Shown: in pieces, positions 10,497-22,357 of the stretch
Position numbering within the stretch: position 1 is the stretch's first letter
Layout: every line of letters starts with the position of its first letter
Assembly: GCA_963920635.1 (NCBI GenBank)
Contig: OY987298.1
Location: forward strand, 25,708,647 to 25,772,646
Source of the DNA: Pseudeuparius sepicola
Taxonomy: Eukaryota; Arthropoda; Insecta; Coleoptera; Anthribidae
DNA length: 64,000 nt
Reading direction: 5' to 3'
Program-made: the position numbers and the translations under genes
Notes under the pieces: generated by a model
The model's input: the letters and a program-made list of their open reading frames with translations, nothing else
Database searches by the model: none
What the model was told of the DNA's origin: nothing

Positions 10497-10568
10497 AGTC
10501 GGTAGGCATATCGAAAGTGCGTTTTCATCACAACAGCTGGATTAATGTTGGAATTTGTTCAAAACATA
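10497..10568. repeat. Inverted partner of 13470-13556
   Basis: Contains GTGCGTTTTCATCACAACAG then CTGGATTAATGTTGGAAT, matched in inverse orientation at 13470-13556. The intervening 3 kb is intron. Confidence 0.6.
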
Positions 10569-10726
10569 ACAACATATATGTGAATGCGTGCTAAATCGTT
10601 GTGCTGCTAAAAAAGTTAGTAACAATTTAAGTTAAAAATATCCCTTTTCAAAATTTTTTTTCACTATATTTTCTTAAATAATTCATCACAATGACTACTT
10701 ATGGTAAAAATGTCTGGAAAACTTTT

Positions 10727-11310
10727 TTGAAGTTATCTTTTTGGACTTGCAGGTTCATCATTTTAGTGCATCTTTTCATTTTGCAACAAAAGTGTACTCC
10801 TGTTTCATAACGATAAAATTAACCGTTTGCATTGAAATTGGCAAAATATACCCCAAGACACCTGTTCATTCCAACATTTAAAACATATTCAATTTTCACC
10901 TGCCTCTTTCATAAGTTACAGATTAACTTTACTGTACAGGGTGTGTACATTCAAAATGCAGAAAAAATGTAAAATGGACATTGGTCAAAACATCATTGGT
11001 TTCCTTGATAAGGTGTCCAAATTTCGTTAAATTCAATCCATTTCATTTTGAAAGTGAAAAATTTTTGGTACATTGTTCATAGGGTATTTTTTCCCGCTTT
11101 AAATGATGCAATAATCTGTAAAATTTGAAAGCGGTAGGTGAAAATTGTATTTCTCGAATTTTAGAGTTAACAGGTATTTCTGGGCACATTTTGCCAAATT
11201 CAACACAAACGGTTGATTTTTATCGTTATGAAACAAGTATACACTTTTGTTGCAAAATGAAAACATGCACTAAAATGATGAAGCTGCAAAAAGATAACCT
11301 TAAAAAATTA
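10727..11310. repeat. Fold-back repeat with about 200-bp arms
   Basis: The left arm (10727-10930) and right arm (about 11110-11310) are inverted copies, for example TTTTGCAACAAAAGTGTA against TACACTTTTGTTGCAAAA. The short open frame at 11125-11361 is arm sequence, not a gene. Confidence 0.8.
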
Positions 11311-11839
11311 CGAGTAAACACACGATCCAAAAAAAGGCGCAAATTTACATCTTTAGCTTAGTCTCCATCCTCAAAAACACGTGCAGCAGCTTAATTTTTT
11401 GGGCGATATAGCCCTAATTCTATTTCAAAAAGACCTTCATATTGGTAACTATTGAGATTAGTTGTTAAGCTCAATCATAATATTTTGACACAAAATATAT
11501 GGTGTTGTTCCTGTATATTATGTACCTGCATGTAAATAAAAATATTATATGTTAAAAGATGCAAGGCCTGGGTGAAAAATTTAAAGCTATCATTGATGAG
11601 ACTACCTACATGAAGAAGGTATTATAAAAAAATATATCATTTCTTTTTAAACTATACTACTTCTGCTAATTTTTTTATTTAAGAAATAGCAATAATTAAA
11701 ACAGATCCTTTGAAAAGTGGTTTTAATTGTTTCCTAGATAGTGTAGGTTTAAACCAAACCTGCTCATTTACATTCCTTATGACTTTTTCAATTTAATATT
11801 ATTGATTTTTGTAATGTTACTTCTTAAATTAAAAACAGA

Positions 11840-11990
11840 ATGTAGGCGTAGGCAGTCTATGCACCTTGGTGTATATGTGGTTGCTAGGTTACTCGAAAGG
11901 AGTGAGATTCCCGGCTAAAAATAAAAGGTGGCCATGCTTTTGTTGCACGAGTGTCACTGCTGATGTCACAGCACCTGCGTGCTGACATAG
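11840..11990. repeat. Dispersed repeat, partner of 28830-28990
   Basis: CACCTTGGTGTATATGTGGT with AGAATGTAGGC upstream recurs in inverse orientation at 28830-28990. Confidence 0.6.
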
Positions 11991-13469
11991 CGTTATGTGC
12001 GTGTCTTGACTGCAATCTTTACACAAAATAATAATATAAGAGTTAATTTTAAGTTGTTGATTGATCAATATAAATTCAACTCATGCAAAATACACTTTTT
12101 ATAAACCTACATGCCTTTAACTTTGGACTTTTGCATAATACTATACAAGCTTCGCATAATATAGTGTAAAATGTTAGGTATCGAATCCTTTTTGAAAATA
12201 TCGATTTAGCTTATTTTTACAATTTTGATGGTGTTTTATACAGGTGTGTTTATAAATAATAATTAGATTTTCGATAGATATGAATGCATTTTTATCGAAT
12301 ATTCCATTGGATTGAAGAAGCTGAGGATAAAACACGTACCCAATTAAATAAAACTTTCATTTTTGACACTTGGATCTTGGATCCTGAGATATGTTAGGGT
12401 ACGAACACAGAAGAAGCAGAATACCCAGTGCCTATTTTCAGCGCCTAAAACTGGCGCTTATTTGTCATCCTAAGAATACGCAATAAATGCTGAGGTTTTA
12501 CCAGTTTAAAAGCAACTTTTGTTTGACCAAGATATCTCGTTTATCTTCAGAGGAAGATTTCTTGTTCATTTTGGTTTACATTATTATTTCATATAAATAA
12601 AAATGTAATTAGTCCCATTTCACCACAAATTTCCATAAAATTTGAATAACATTCCTGTTGGTGTGGAACTTAAGTTTTATCCCACAACATGTTTTTCTTA
12701 AAGACAGCGGCAATTAACAATTCTATATCCATAATTTTGTAACTGCATGAGCATAAAAAATTGCAAAAAAAAAACTCAAATATTTATAATAGTTTTGAAT
12801 ATTTACCAGTGTCTTCCTCTCTTTTCGGCACATGATTTAATTTGTTTCTTTTTTCTAATTTAGTGCCATAGAAACCGAGATAAAGTGATTCGAAATCAGC
12901 GCGCTATTACGATATGCCTCATGTACGTCCCTCGGTAACCACACTCCGGAGTTAACTTGGTTTTTGGGGGTGTGCCTTGTTTCTTTTGCATTGATTTTAC
13001 ATTTTACGTTCATTTTAATACAAATATGCAAATAACAAACTTGGGAAATCGCTGTACTAAATTTACTGAAAATATAATTAAACTCCACACTCCACAGTTA
13101 TAAAAAAAAACAATGTAACAAAAAGTTTCGCATATCTTATATTGGAGTTAGGGGTGCTTATTGTAAATAGTTTGCTGAGTTTTGTTTATTTTTCACAGCA
13201 ACTTAAAAATAACTCTTAGATTTCTTGTAAAGACTGGATTGTTTTCAATTTTGCAAGTTAATTATTGCATTTATAACAATCAGGCTGCAGTCATTTGGGC
13301 TATATTCATTGCGAATAAATTGCATTCCGGGCATTTTTACCATCAGGAAGTCATCCTGATGAGTTATTTAACAAAATGTAGGGGAACATGGCTATTGTTA
13401 TCTTAAATTGTTAATAACATAATATTTAGTATGCATTCACGTAATATGTTGCTAATCACATGATTCTGG
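11991..13469. other. tamo intron, nothing recognised
   Basis: Intron DNA without coding or RNA signals and without clear repeat ends. The open frames 12855-13088 and 13182-13406 lack recognisable similarity. Confidence 0.4.
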
Positions 13470-13556
13470 ACAGATTCCCACATTAATCCAGCTGTTTATG
13501 TTATGACGAAAACGCACAAAACGGGTACTTTTGGCCCCCGCCAACTGGCCTATAAG
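13470..13556. repeat. Inverted partner of 10497-10568
   Basis: Contains CACATTAATCCAGCTGTTTA and GACGAAAACGCAC, the complement of the segment at 10497-10568. It lies 45 bp before the next tamo exon. Confidence 0.6.
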
Positions 13557-13601
13557 GTTTAAATAAGCTTCCATAGTAATCTTATCGTTTCCCTTCCCAA
13601 G

Positions 13602-13943
13602 AATCTGAAAACCATCTGGGAGGACATCTCCACCTCGTTCGCCATCACGTGGCAGGAGGTCCTGGAATTCCGCAAGAACCACTACTGCAGCCCCGAGCAC
13701 GCCGTCAAGGCGCTCAAGTACCAGCACCACCAGAAGCAGTACGAGCACTCGCGCAGCTACTCACAGGGCTCCAACCCGTACGGGAGCAAGTTGCCGCTGG
13801 TGTCGGCCCACGCCGCACCCACCGTCGCCCTGCCCGTCAACCACTCGTTCCCGCCACTCAGCGCACACAGCGGCATACCGCAGAACATACCGCCGCCGCC
13901 AGTCGTCTATGCCAACGGGTGCTGCGTCAACGCCATGCAGAAG
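13602..13943 (+). CDS. tamo: tamo exon C (end of PUB region and Pro/His-rich linker)
   Basis: A 114-codon exon, phase 0 at both ends, between a CCCTTCCCAAG acceptor and an AAG/GTAAGA donor. It starts NLKTIWEDISTSFAITWQEV, continuing the conserved helical region of the PUB-like domain (VLEFRKNH, SPEHAVKALKYQ). It then becomes a low-complexity Ser/Pro/His/Ala-rich linker (SYSQGSNPYG, FPPLSAHSGIPQNIPPPPVV) ending NAMQK. The GC content and codon use are strikingly higher than in the surrounding intron. No zinc finger or enzyme motif is present. Direct phase-0 joining to exon B is consistent, but a small missed exon between them cannot be excluded. Confidence 0.88.
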
Positions 13944-14031
13944 GTAAGAGCAGAACGTTGCATATCTATTTATTTATTTAATATGGAATCAACCCCATTA
14001 CAAAAAAATAACAAATTTAAGAAAATATATA

Positions 14032-14525
14032 CAGGGACCGGCAGAAAGGTGGACACAAAATTTTAATATTTTTAAATTCTGATTTCGATTAATTTAAATT
14101 TCGAGCTGCTAATCGAACAAAATTAAAGTTTAGTAGCAAATTCAGGTGTTATCCGATGATAAGTTGCGCTTGCGGTATTTTGTTTTTTTTTTTTTGTAAT
14201 ACACAGGGAGGTCAAAAAATACAAAAAAAATGTTAAATTTCCTTTTTTTGACTAGGTGGCTGTGACTTTAAATCTGACATCCACCTTTGATTCCGAACAA
14301 CTTTTGTAAGTAACTTTTTACCGTATTTTAAAAAATAAGGGTACTTTACTCTTGAGTTATTTTGACATTTTTGAATCTACCTCGTATCCAAAAAGAGATA
14401 TTTAAATTTTAACATGTGCGTTTTGAGTTTGAAATGATGCACCAACTTTTATCAAGAATAAAATTTTCTGAGAAATTAATAATAAAAAAGTTTTCCATTT
14501 GTGTCCAACTTTCTGCCGGTCACTG
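14032..14525. mobile_element. MITE with TA target site
   Basis: Ends CAGGGACCGGCAGAAAGGTG and its near-complement (ACTTTCTGCCGGTCACTG) are flanked by TA (14030-14031, 14526-14527). A partial inverted relative is at 49735-50040. Inserted about 90 bp after tamo exon C. Confidence 0.85.
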
Positions 14526-14960
14526 TATAAGAGTATCACAGAACTATGGCATTTATTTAAATTAAATTAAAAACAATTTAAATCTTTATATTTTACCTAC
14601 AAACAAAGAAAATCAATATAATTTCCTAATAACATTTTAGAAGTGAGACAACACGATGCCCAAAATTTCAATACCATTATATATTTATAAGTCTTAATGT
14701 TCTTTTAACTTGTGAGTGCATAGCATAGTCATTACCATGATAAGGTAAAGAAAATATGTAATTGGTTTATTCTCAAATTATGTGATGGAAGATGAATGAG
14801 ATTCTATTAAGGAGTTCAAGGCATATCCAACAGTAGATCACTGAGAATATGCCTTTGACGTAAATTCTTCATATTATTTAAAACACCAAATGCATTGTTA
14901 TAATAATACAATAATAATAATATGTTTATTTCCAATCGCAACAAGTTCGATTCGAGTATA
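14526..14960. other. tamo intron with LINE-tail-like AATAATAATA DNA
   Basis: No gene. 14900-14935 is (AAT)n-like and may be the tail of a truncated LINE read on either strand. Confidence 0.35.
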
Positions 14961-15239
14961 CAGGGTGTAACTTTGATAAGTACAGAAATTTTAAGGGCAG
15001 GTCGGGAAAAATGCACTTGTTACGCCTATGCAATTAAAATTTTTCTAAAGTGCATATTAACGTCAGAAATAATTTTTTTTAAAACGCTATTAAAACCCCT
15101 TTTTCCGACGCTACGGCCATGGGTCCTTGACCTTGCCGGGACCAGCTGGAACTGAGGCCGGTTCCGGCGGATCCCCCCCAATTCCGCCGTGCAGCGTTGT
15201 CAGACGTATAGCTCTTTCACAGTATTTCAGGAATAGTCT

Positions 15240-16080
15240 TTCAACTAGTTTTTGAACAAATCTTTAATGGTTCTTTTAGCGAATAGCATGCAAAAAAACT
15301 ACCTTTCGGATGCCTGGATGATTTTCCTTGCGGGTGTCGTACTCCTTTCTTATGTTATCCAAAAATCCTCTCGAAAATCACAAGAAGCACTAGGTAACTG
15401 GTTGCCAGTCGAATCGCTTTTACCGAGGCTTTTTCGCAGTATTTGAAGAATATTGACGCAACCATGTATCATTTGGTGTATGTGGAGATTAAATAAATAA
15501 ATAAATAATTTTTGGACAACTCCTTAAAGGTTCTTTTAGCGAATAGCTCGACGAATAGCATGAAAAAGCCTACCTTTGAGATGCATCGATTATTTTTACT
15601 ATTTTCTTGTGTTTAGATACTATCCAAAAATCTTCACAAAATCACATAAAGCACTAAGTACCTACCTAACTAGTGGCACTGTTTTTATACGATGGTCGCG
15701 AAGGTATAACACTTCATAGTCTCTTTTTACGGAAATACGAACAAAACACTTGTTTTTTTTTCACTGCACACTTAAAGCGGCGCGATGCCAAATATTAGGG
15801 ACGTCTCGGTTTCCCTCAGCTGATTTATTCCAACGGGGACTCGACTAGGTGGATTGTACAATTAGATCCATACCGTATGCGTCTAATAAAACCCGAATTT
15901 TCGCGAACCCTTGAAGCTGCTTCTTTTATCCTCGCGCGTAATTGGGGTACCTAGTAGGAACCTATCTAGCACTGTTTTCATACGAAGGCCGCGAAAGTTT
16001 AACACTGCATTTCTTAACGGAAATATGAAAAAATCACTTGTTATTTCACTGCAAATTCGTAGCGGCAATTGCAACAGGTT
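15240..16080. repeat. Degenerate internal duplications
   Basis: Related blocks recur: GGTTCTTTTAGCGAATAGC near 15269 and 15529; ATCCAAAAATC followed by a TCACA(A/T)(A/G)AAGCACTA(A/G)GTA phrase near 15360 and 15620; and ATACGA(T/A)GG(T/C)CGCGAA near 15687 and 15981. No ORF of note. Confidence 0.65.
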
Positions 16081-16689
16081 TGGACATCACTGCTGGTCCA
16101 AAAAAATGGCGAACGGATCTGGAAAAATGTACAGAAGCAGGTTCAGTTCCGACGACAGTTCGTAAAACAAAGCAAAGTAACGGAACAATATCGGTTAGCG
16201 AGACGCGACGTTTGCATATGCGTCCACGTTTTGGAAACAGAATTGTTATACCACAGAATAGCCACACGTAAGGCATTCTGTATAATAATAAATTGCTTGT
16301 TGAAGCTGGCGCTCCCAAAAATTACAGGCGGACGCGGATCGATATCAATCAGCTGTTAAATCCCATAATAATCGGACGGACGATCTTCGACTAGCGCGTC
16401 GGCTACGGCGCGGCGGTACGGTGACGGCGCACAAGCTTTCCCCCATACCATTCAATACCACTATTCGGTGTTGCCGTTTATGCCGACATGTCCCCAAACT
16501 GACTTAAAGTCCCTTAAATCCGATTTTTGATTTTCGCGGATTTATACGGGGTTTCTTTCGTTATAAGTTAATCTACTATCTCGTATAATTATTACGCACA
16601 AAAACGGGTAAATCCATGTAAAAATCCACTACACAATTAAATTTATACGGAATTAAATTACTAAATCAGGTAAATTTTCAGCACACTTG

Positions 16690-17160
16690 GCAACATAGTA
16701 GCGCCGCCCCGAGAGAAGTAGGGGCCGCGAGCCGCGATTGGCTAATATCGCGCACTAGTTATGAGTAGTGGGGATCACCTGTAGTGTCGATGTCAAGTGG
16801 CGCCCCGCGCTTGCGCTCCTCGCCCAGCTGTAATTTAGTAGGTCGGCCGGGCCGGGCGGCGTGGAAATGGAGCAAAATCGAGTGAATCAGTGCCAGTGAA
16901 TTCATTCGTAATTGTAATTATTGCGCGATTCGGCGCGGCGTCGTTTTTGTGTGAAGTTGGCGTCGGACGCCAGCGCCCGACGCCAACGTCATATGCCCGC
17001 GCCTGGCGAATCTCGGCGAAGGAATGTCGGGCAGTAGTCAAGGGCACGCAGAAGCTTAAATTCACCAGGAGGAGTCGCTGTTTTTCGGTTTTTGGGGACA
17101 TTACGCGACATTTCGCCACCAAGTTTTTACGAAAAGTAAGAGGAATGGTAAGGAATTAAC
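16690..17160. promoter_or_regulatory. CpG-rich promoter-like segment
   Basis: GC- and CpG-dense island in AT-rich surroundings, with ATTGGCTAAT (inverted CCAAT) at 16737 and a perfect 11-bp hairpin at 16956-16987. Open frames on both strands are a by-product of base composition. Promoter activity is only suggested. Confidence 0.35.
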
Positions 17161-17403
17161 TTGAGAGAGTTCCGAAACGGCAAAGGGTTAAAAAATGCGG
17201 AAATGATAAGCACGCCAATTTGACAGTCTTCCCCAACTATTTTCGGAACCGAATAATTTTTTATTTACAACCATGTATGTAATATCGACATTTCTGACTT
17301 TTTAGAAGTTTGAAAGTGTCAATTTTTTGACTTTTACTTCCCGCCCTCCCGCCCGGGTGGAAAGTTTACTTTATCTCGAGACACCTCGGTGTGTAATATA
17401 CTA

Positions 17404-17735
17404 TTAAAAGTAGACAATAGACAGGACAACAACCCTGAGGGAGTTTAAAAGTGGCGCACCATCAGGCAAGGGTAGAAAAATATTAAAAACGATGAACAAA
17501 TCGGGGCCGCGCGTTAAATTCACATCAAATGACAGTCTTCCCCCACTTTTTTTGGAAACGAATAATTTTTTAAAAGTAGATAATACATAGGACCACAACC
17601 CTGAGGGGGTTTAAAGGTGGCGCACTATCGGGCAAGGGTTGAAAAATATTAAAAACTATGAACAAATCGAAGCCGCGCGTTAAATTCACGTCAAATTACA
17701 GTCTTCCCCCACTTTTTTCGAGATGATAGGGCTAC
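17404..17735. repeat. Tandem duplication, about 166-bp period
   Basis: Units start TTAAAAGTAGA at 17404 and 17570. Both contain CAACCCTGAGGG, GGCGCAC, AAAAATATTAAAAAC, CCGCGCGTTAAATTCAC and CAGTCTTCCCCCACTTTTTT. A partial earlier unit lies at about 17208-17262. Confidence 0.85.
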
Positions 17736-18539
17736 AGGCGAACACTCGCTAAAAAAAAGTAACGCGCCGCTGCTCTACGCTCTACCCTATGGGTGGTTGT
17801 GGAAATTTGCAATTTTTACAGATAATTTGTATTTTAAAACAAATACTTTATTCAGTTGATTGCCGATCAGAAATTTATTATCCCAAGGTGTCCCAAGAGA
17901 TGGCTAATTATTAGTATAAAAAAATTGCGGCCTGAAAATCAGTTGTAAAATAGGTAGGTAGGTAGATACCTACTCCACAAAAGACTTGTCAAAAAATTAT
18001 GAGTGTGAAATCAGCAATGAGTTTTCTAGCAATGACTTCTCCGAGCGGCGCTCGGATACATTTCTGCTGCCTAGGGACTTAAAATAACAGTAAAGTGATA
18101 AAAACTGACGTGTTTGTTAAATTATTGTGTGCGCCTGTGAAGAAAGCAATAAACAGTTCGTCACAGCAACCGACATCATAAAAAAACGTGGATACCTACC
18201 AGCAGTAATTTTCAAAGGTACCTAGGTACCTAATTCTGCAAGCAGATTTATTCCACTCTGACATGCGGCAACGTCGCGGTATTCCCCTTCCTAATCTAAC
18301 GTTATTCCCCTCCATCTCCTAGGGAGAGGTTAGACCTCCCCTCTCAGCGCTTCTAGTGACGATCCAGCGGCGTGCATTGAGCACGGATAAAGATTGATTT
18401 GCCCCATTTTCTAAACATCGATTAAAAAAATTTTTTTTTTCATTTTTCGGTTTTATGAACGTCCCCGATTACGTGGTTAAAATTTCTGTACCTATCAAAG
18501 ATACACCCTGTATATTACAATAATAACAATAATTATAAA

Positions 18540-19065
18540 TAAATTTTCTTGAAATCGACATAGTGTCCCAAAATCGTCATTAAAAGCGCAGAAATCGGCA
18601 TTAAAGTAGCCCATTATTGTGCGATTTTTTCAATAAGTAGGCTTTGGCGAGATGTAAACATCAAACGTCAGATGCGGATCCATCGCGCGTCAAAAGTGAC
18701 CAAATATTCAAAACCCGGCCACAAAAGGCCCATTTAACTTTTCGTACACATTGTGAAATTGTTACCTATACCAGCGCAATCTTTCAGTATAAATATTTTA
18801 GTAGGTTTGAATATCAAGAGATTTGCTGTGGAGGCTGCACAACAGGTAGCAATTTGGTTTGTCTGTTCGATTCGTATGATTATTTTCTTGCCTAATAAAA
18901 CTTTTTTTTCCAATTTCAAAAAAAATATAATATGTACCTCGGCACTGAAGTTCTTTTTATGACTAGTGGTATATTATCAGCCAGAGGCCTCAGCAACTAA
19001 ATTCCACATGAGTCATAAAAAGTTGAACTTCAGTGCCTTGGTACATAAATAACTATTATTTACCC
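18540..19065 (+). repeat. Modular repeat, copy 2 (no 5S module)
   Basis: Inverted relative to 4895-5330. The flanking parts match closely, including ATGTAAACATCAAACGTCAG and the TIR block 18931-19047. The centre (about 18700-18870) is unrelated to the 5S-like module and includes GTTCGATTCG, which only loosely recalls a Pol III B box. Confidence 0.8.
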
Positions 19066-19129
19066 ATAACAACATTTTATACTCCCTAACTATTTACCTT
19101 GTGCAAGGGGAAAAACGAACACAATATAA

Positions 19130-21150
19130 TGAATGAATGAATGAATACACGAAAAAAAAATGCAGTGGATAGGCTATATAGAATTTGAATATTTTTTGTA
19201 AGTGTTTATTTTATAATATGTGAATTGCTTCAATTGTATAGTATGGTATTTTGTCTGTCAATTAGTTGGTGAATTTTATTTCTCTGAATAGAGCATAGCC
19301 ATATTTTTAGTTTTTTCTTCAAGAGTAGACTCTCTAGGTTTTAGACTAAGGACTAAGATAGGTGAAATTGTCCGACTGTTTTTCTGATTTTTGGGATAGT
19401 AGATGTCTTTTGTTTGAATCTAGTAACGGTGAGGGTGTCCAATAGGTTTTAATGTTTGTTTGCTTCTGTAATGAAGTAAAATTATTTTTTTGGAAAAATA
19501 ACTGTCTTAAATAAAATATGTTACTTTCAGCATATATTGAATTTGTTGGATAAGTCCAAAGTTTATTGTTTATAATTTTCATTATCCATTTTTGTAGCTA
19601 TTTCAATGTTTTTCATATATTCATTTGTTAGACTCAGGGACCCTTTTTAAAGAGTCCCTGGTTAGACTATTCCATATCAAGAGACCATAATTAAAGGGAC
19701 TCTGTACTAGACTCATAAAGAATTTTCACTTGATTTTTATCAAAAATCTGTGTGTAGGACTTGAATCAATTTAAGTGTAGTATAATCTGCGTGATAATTC
19801 CATCTAAGATGATTATCGAAGTACACACCCCGATATTTTATTTTTCCTGTGGAATTTACTTGCACTTGTTCTTTGTTAATGGCAAAATTCAGGTTCCTAT
19901 AATGTGGCAGATTTGTAGTATAACTTGCAAAGGACATAAAATAAGTTTTATCAAAATTAATTGTAAGTAACCTATAAAGTAATTGATTATTTTGGCAAAA
20001 TCACTCTCTGCAGTATTTCTTAGGCCTTCCCACGAACCATATTTGTAGAAAACCGCAGTGTCATCTGCGAAAGACACAATCCTTCCCTGTGGCCTCTGCT
20101 TGTAGAGATCTGACAAATATATCGTCGTCGAGCGTGTAATACCTTCAATGTGAAAAAATTCAAATATTTCAGGAAAGCCATAAAACTTGTCACTGTTAAA
20201 TTATATATCATATTATTTCAAATACTTTAATGCCTAGTATATTGTAAAAAAATAAACAAACTAAGTAATTAAGTTTTGATAGCAGTAAAAAGTAAATAAA
20301 GACAAAAAAATGATTTTTTATCCACATGTTAGGAATTATACTCTTGTCCAATCACACATTGTTGGTATTTTCAGGCTTGTAAATAGCAATAATTTAAGAA
20401 GACATGCATGTTTTTTAAATAAAGTTTACAAAGATGTATTTAAAAGTTCAATCATCAGTTGATGTCATAAGAAATAAGATAATATCACAGAGGATATCAA
20501 ATGATAGAGAGTTCATCTTGTCAAATATTGAAAAATAGTGGTCCCAAAATAGTTCCTTGGGGTACCCCATATTCTACCTGATGCATTGAGCTTTTGTCTG
20601 TCCGATTCCCGCACTCTGTGGCCTATTATTTAAGTAGGTTTCTACTAAGGAATTAGTATTTCCACTGAATCCGACATTATCTAAAGTCTCTAGAAGCTTT
20701 CTGTGACTCACAGTATCGAACACTTTGGCTAGATCAACAAAGATGCAAAAGCTTGGCACCTTCTTGTCCAGCGCATCAGATATTTGTTTTGTTAATATGG
20801 CCATTGCATCCTCCGTTGATCTGGCTCGTCTGAACCCAAATTGTTCTTTAGCCAGAACACCAAATTTATCTAAAAAGGCTTCCATTCGAAATTTCATGAT
20901 TTTTCGAATATCTTAGCTAAGTTACTTATGAGTGATATTGGTCTATAATGAACACTATTTTCCTTTCCATTTTTGTATATTGGTCTGATTAGAGCCACCT
21001 TAAAACATCAGCTAATATGCCAGCTTTTAATTAATATATATATATAATTATTTATATTATAATATATTAGAGGTTATTCCATCTATACCTGGAGCCTTAT
21101 CACTTTTTAGAGAGTTTATAATTTTTTTATTTCATATATATTTGTTTCCT
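19130..21150 (-). mobile_element. Broken LINE with RT remnants
   Basis: The minus strand carries reverse-transcriptase blocks in order. At 20574-20930: LAKEQFGFRRARSTEDAM and FVDLAKVFDTVSHRKLL. At 20530-20580: VPQGTILGP. At about 20060-20115: IVSFADDTAVFY (catalytic YADD-box as FADD). Then at 19740-19937: VNSTGKIKYRGVYFDNHLRW, and a tail domain to about 19300. About 400 bp of foreign DNA (20123-20527) separates the GTILGP and FADD segments. The 3' end abuts a (TTCA)n tract near 19130-19147. Multiple stops make it inactive. CR1/Jockey-like by motif style. Confidence 0.75.
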
Positions 21151-21478
21151 CCAGGTATACTGAATTTACAAATATAGTCGTGGGGCAGTTGATGCCCTTA
21201 ACTGAGGGTAGACTCTCACAGACCCTTTTGGTAGGTTTCTCCTATTTCCCGAAGATCCCTGATACCTCGATTTGTTTCGGAGATACATGACGTTTCTCAT
21301 TTCGTTTCTAATTTTTCGGTAAAAGCTTTTTTTGTTTTATTTTTATGTACAATTCATTGCTGTAGAGAGATATTCCCTTTGGGTGGCGGTTTTAAAGAAA
21401 AAAATTCCTGCGGGTCAAATTTGCAATCTCAGTTCAGAAAACCAGTGGCCATGATAATATTACAACTAGAGTTATTAA

Positions 21479-21852
21479 CCCCTTCGGGACTGCGGCCGCC
21501 TGAGGATCTGAGCCCAGTGGACCACAGCAGGAAGCGCATGCGTGTATGTACGGTTCCGGTCCTTAATTGCAAAACAGTCATTACATAACAACAGATCTTT
21601 TCACAATATAAATAATTTTTTGCATGCACCCACATGCCAATGAGCTTGTGTTCCATTACTAGAAAAATCAGCCAATGACATTAATTGGGGGCATGACCAA
21701 TGTAAAGTAGGCGTTCCAATGTATCCGTAGTCAACGCGTGTCCGTCCGGTTCCAGTCCTTTCTCATGCCTCCCTGCTTGCGTTTATAGTCGGTTCCGGTC
21801 CCACTGACCCAACTTTTATATGTGTGTTCGTCAGGGTCCGGTCCCGAAAGGG
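21479..21852. mobile_element. piggyBac-like MITE
   Basis: Flanked by TTAA on both sides (21475-21478, 21853-21856) with inverted ends CCCCTTCGGGAC and GTCCCGAAAGGG, and a subterminal GGTTCCGGTCC motif repeated in both halves. TTAA plus CCC ends is the piggyBac-superfamily hallmark. No transposase. Confidence 0.85.
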
Positions 21853-21920
21853 TTAAAGCAATCAAAAATAAATTAATACAAAAACTGACTCTATAAGGCC
21901 TCCAAATAAAAAAGTTTTTA

Positions 21921-22293
21921 CAGGTATCCCATTTCTCTAAATGTCACAAATAAAACTGATGGTAGAAAATCTCAATAAATCTCCATTAAATTCTACATAA
22001 AAAAATGTTTCATGGAAATTTGCCTTAGAATGCTTAGATTGTGTCTAAAACAGTGAAACCGATTGGTTGCATCCGAAAACTCTAAAGCTTGGCTAATTTT
22101 CAACAACTTGTACTTTTCTTAGAAAAGTTCATATGAACTTTCCTGCTTAAAATTAGTTTCTTCAACGCTACTTTTACTTATGACAATCTATCTTATTAAG
22201 CATTTTGAAACTATGCTCATATGAACTATTATGCTTAAAATTAGATTTTCTACCATCAGTTTTATTTTCGACATTTAGATCTGGGACACCCTG
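21921..22293. mobile_element. MITE with about 55-bp inverted ends
   Basis: The ends CAGGTATCCC and GGGACACCCTG continue inverted through AATAAAACTGATGGTAGAAA. TA precedes the left end; the right flank is AA, so the TSD has decayed or the boundary is off by a few bases. Confidence 0.75.
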
Positions 22294-22357
22294 AATATTT
22301 TCGAACGATGACTGACAACACTCGTACAACTGTAACACAAATATTTACACTATTTAC

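Larger units (their letters stand above)
14961..18510. mobile_element. 3.55-kb TIR-bounded unit in a tamo intron
   Basis: The ends CAGGGTGTAACTTTGATAAG and CTATCAAAGATACACCCTG are inverted over about 35 bp (continuing into TACAGAAATTTTAA) and flanked by TA (14959-14960, 18511-18512), as in mariner-like elements. The interior has no recognised transposase. It holds CpG-rich DNA (15100-15200, 16690-17050, 18240-18370), degenerate internal duplications (15240-16080) and a tandem repeat (17404-17735). A nested history rather than a single transposition event is possible. Confidence 0.6.

Noticed and set aside
13452..13981. Open frames overlapping tamo exon C in other frames and on the opposite strand
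   Set aside because: They are GC-composition shadows of the real exon.
16835..17159. Overlapping 89- and 95-aa frames on both strands in the CpG-rich region
   Set aside because: Similar peptides on both strands come from the GGCGTCGG hairpin; no protein similarity recognised.
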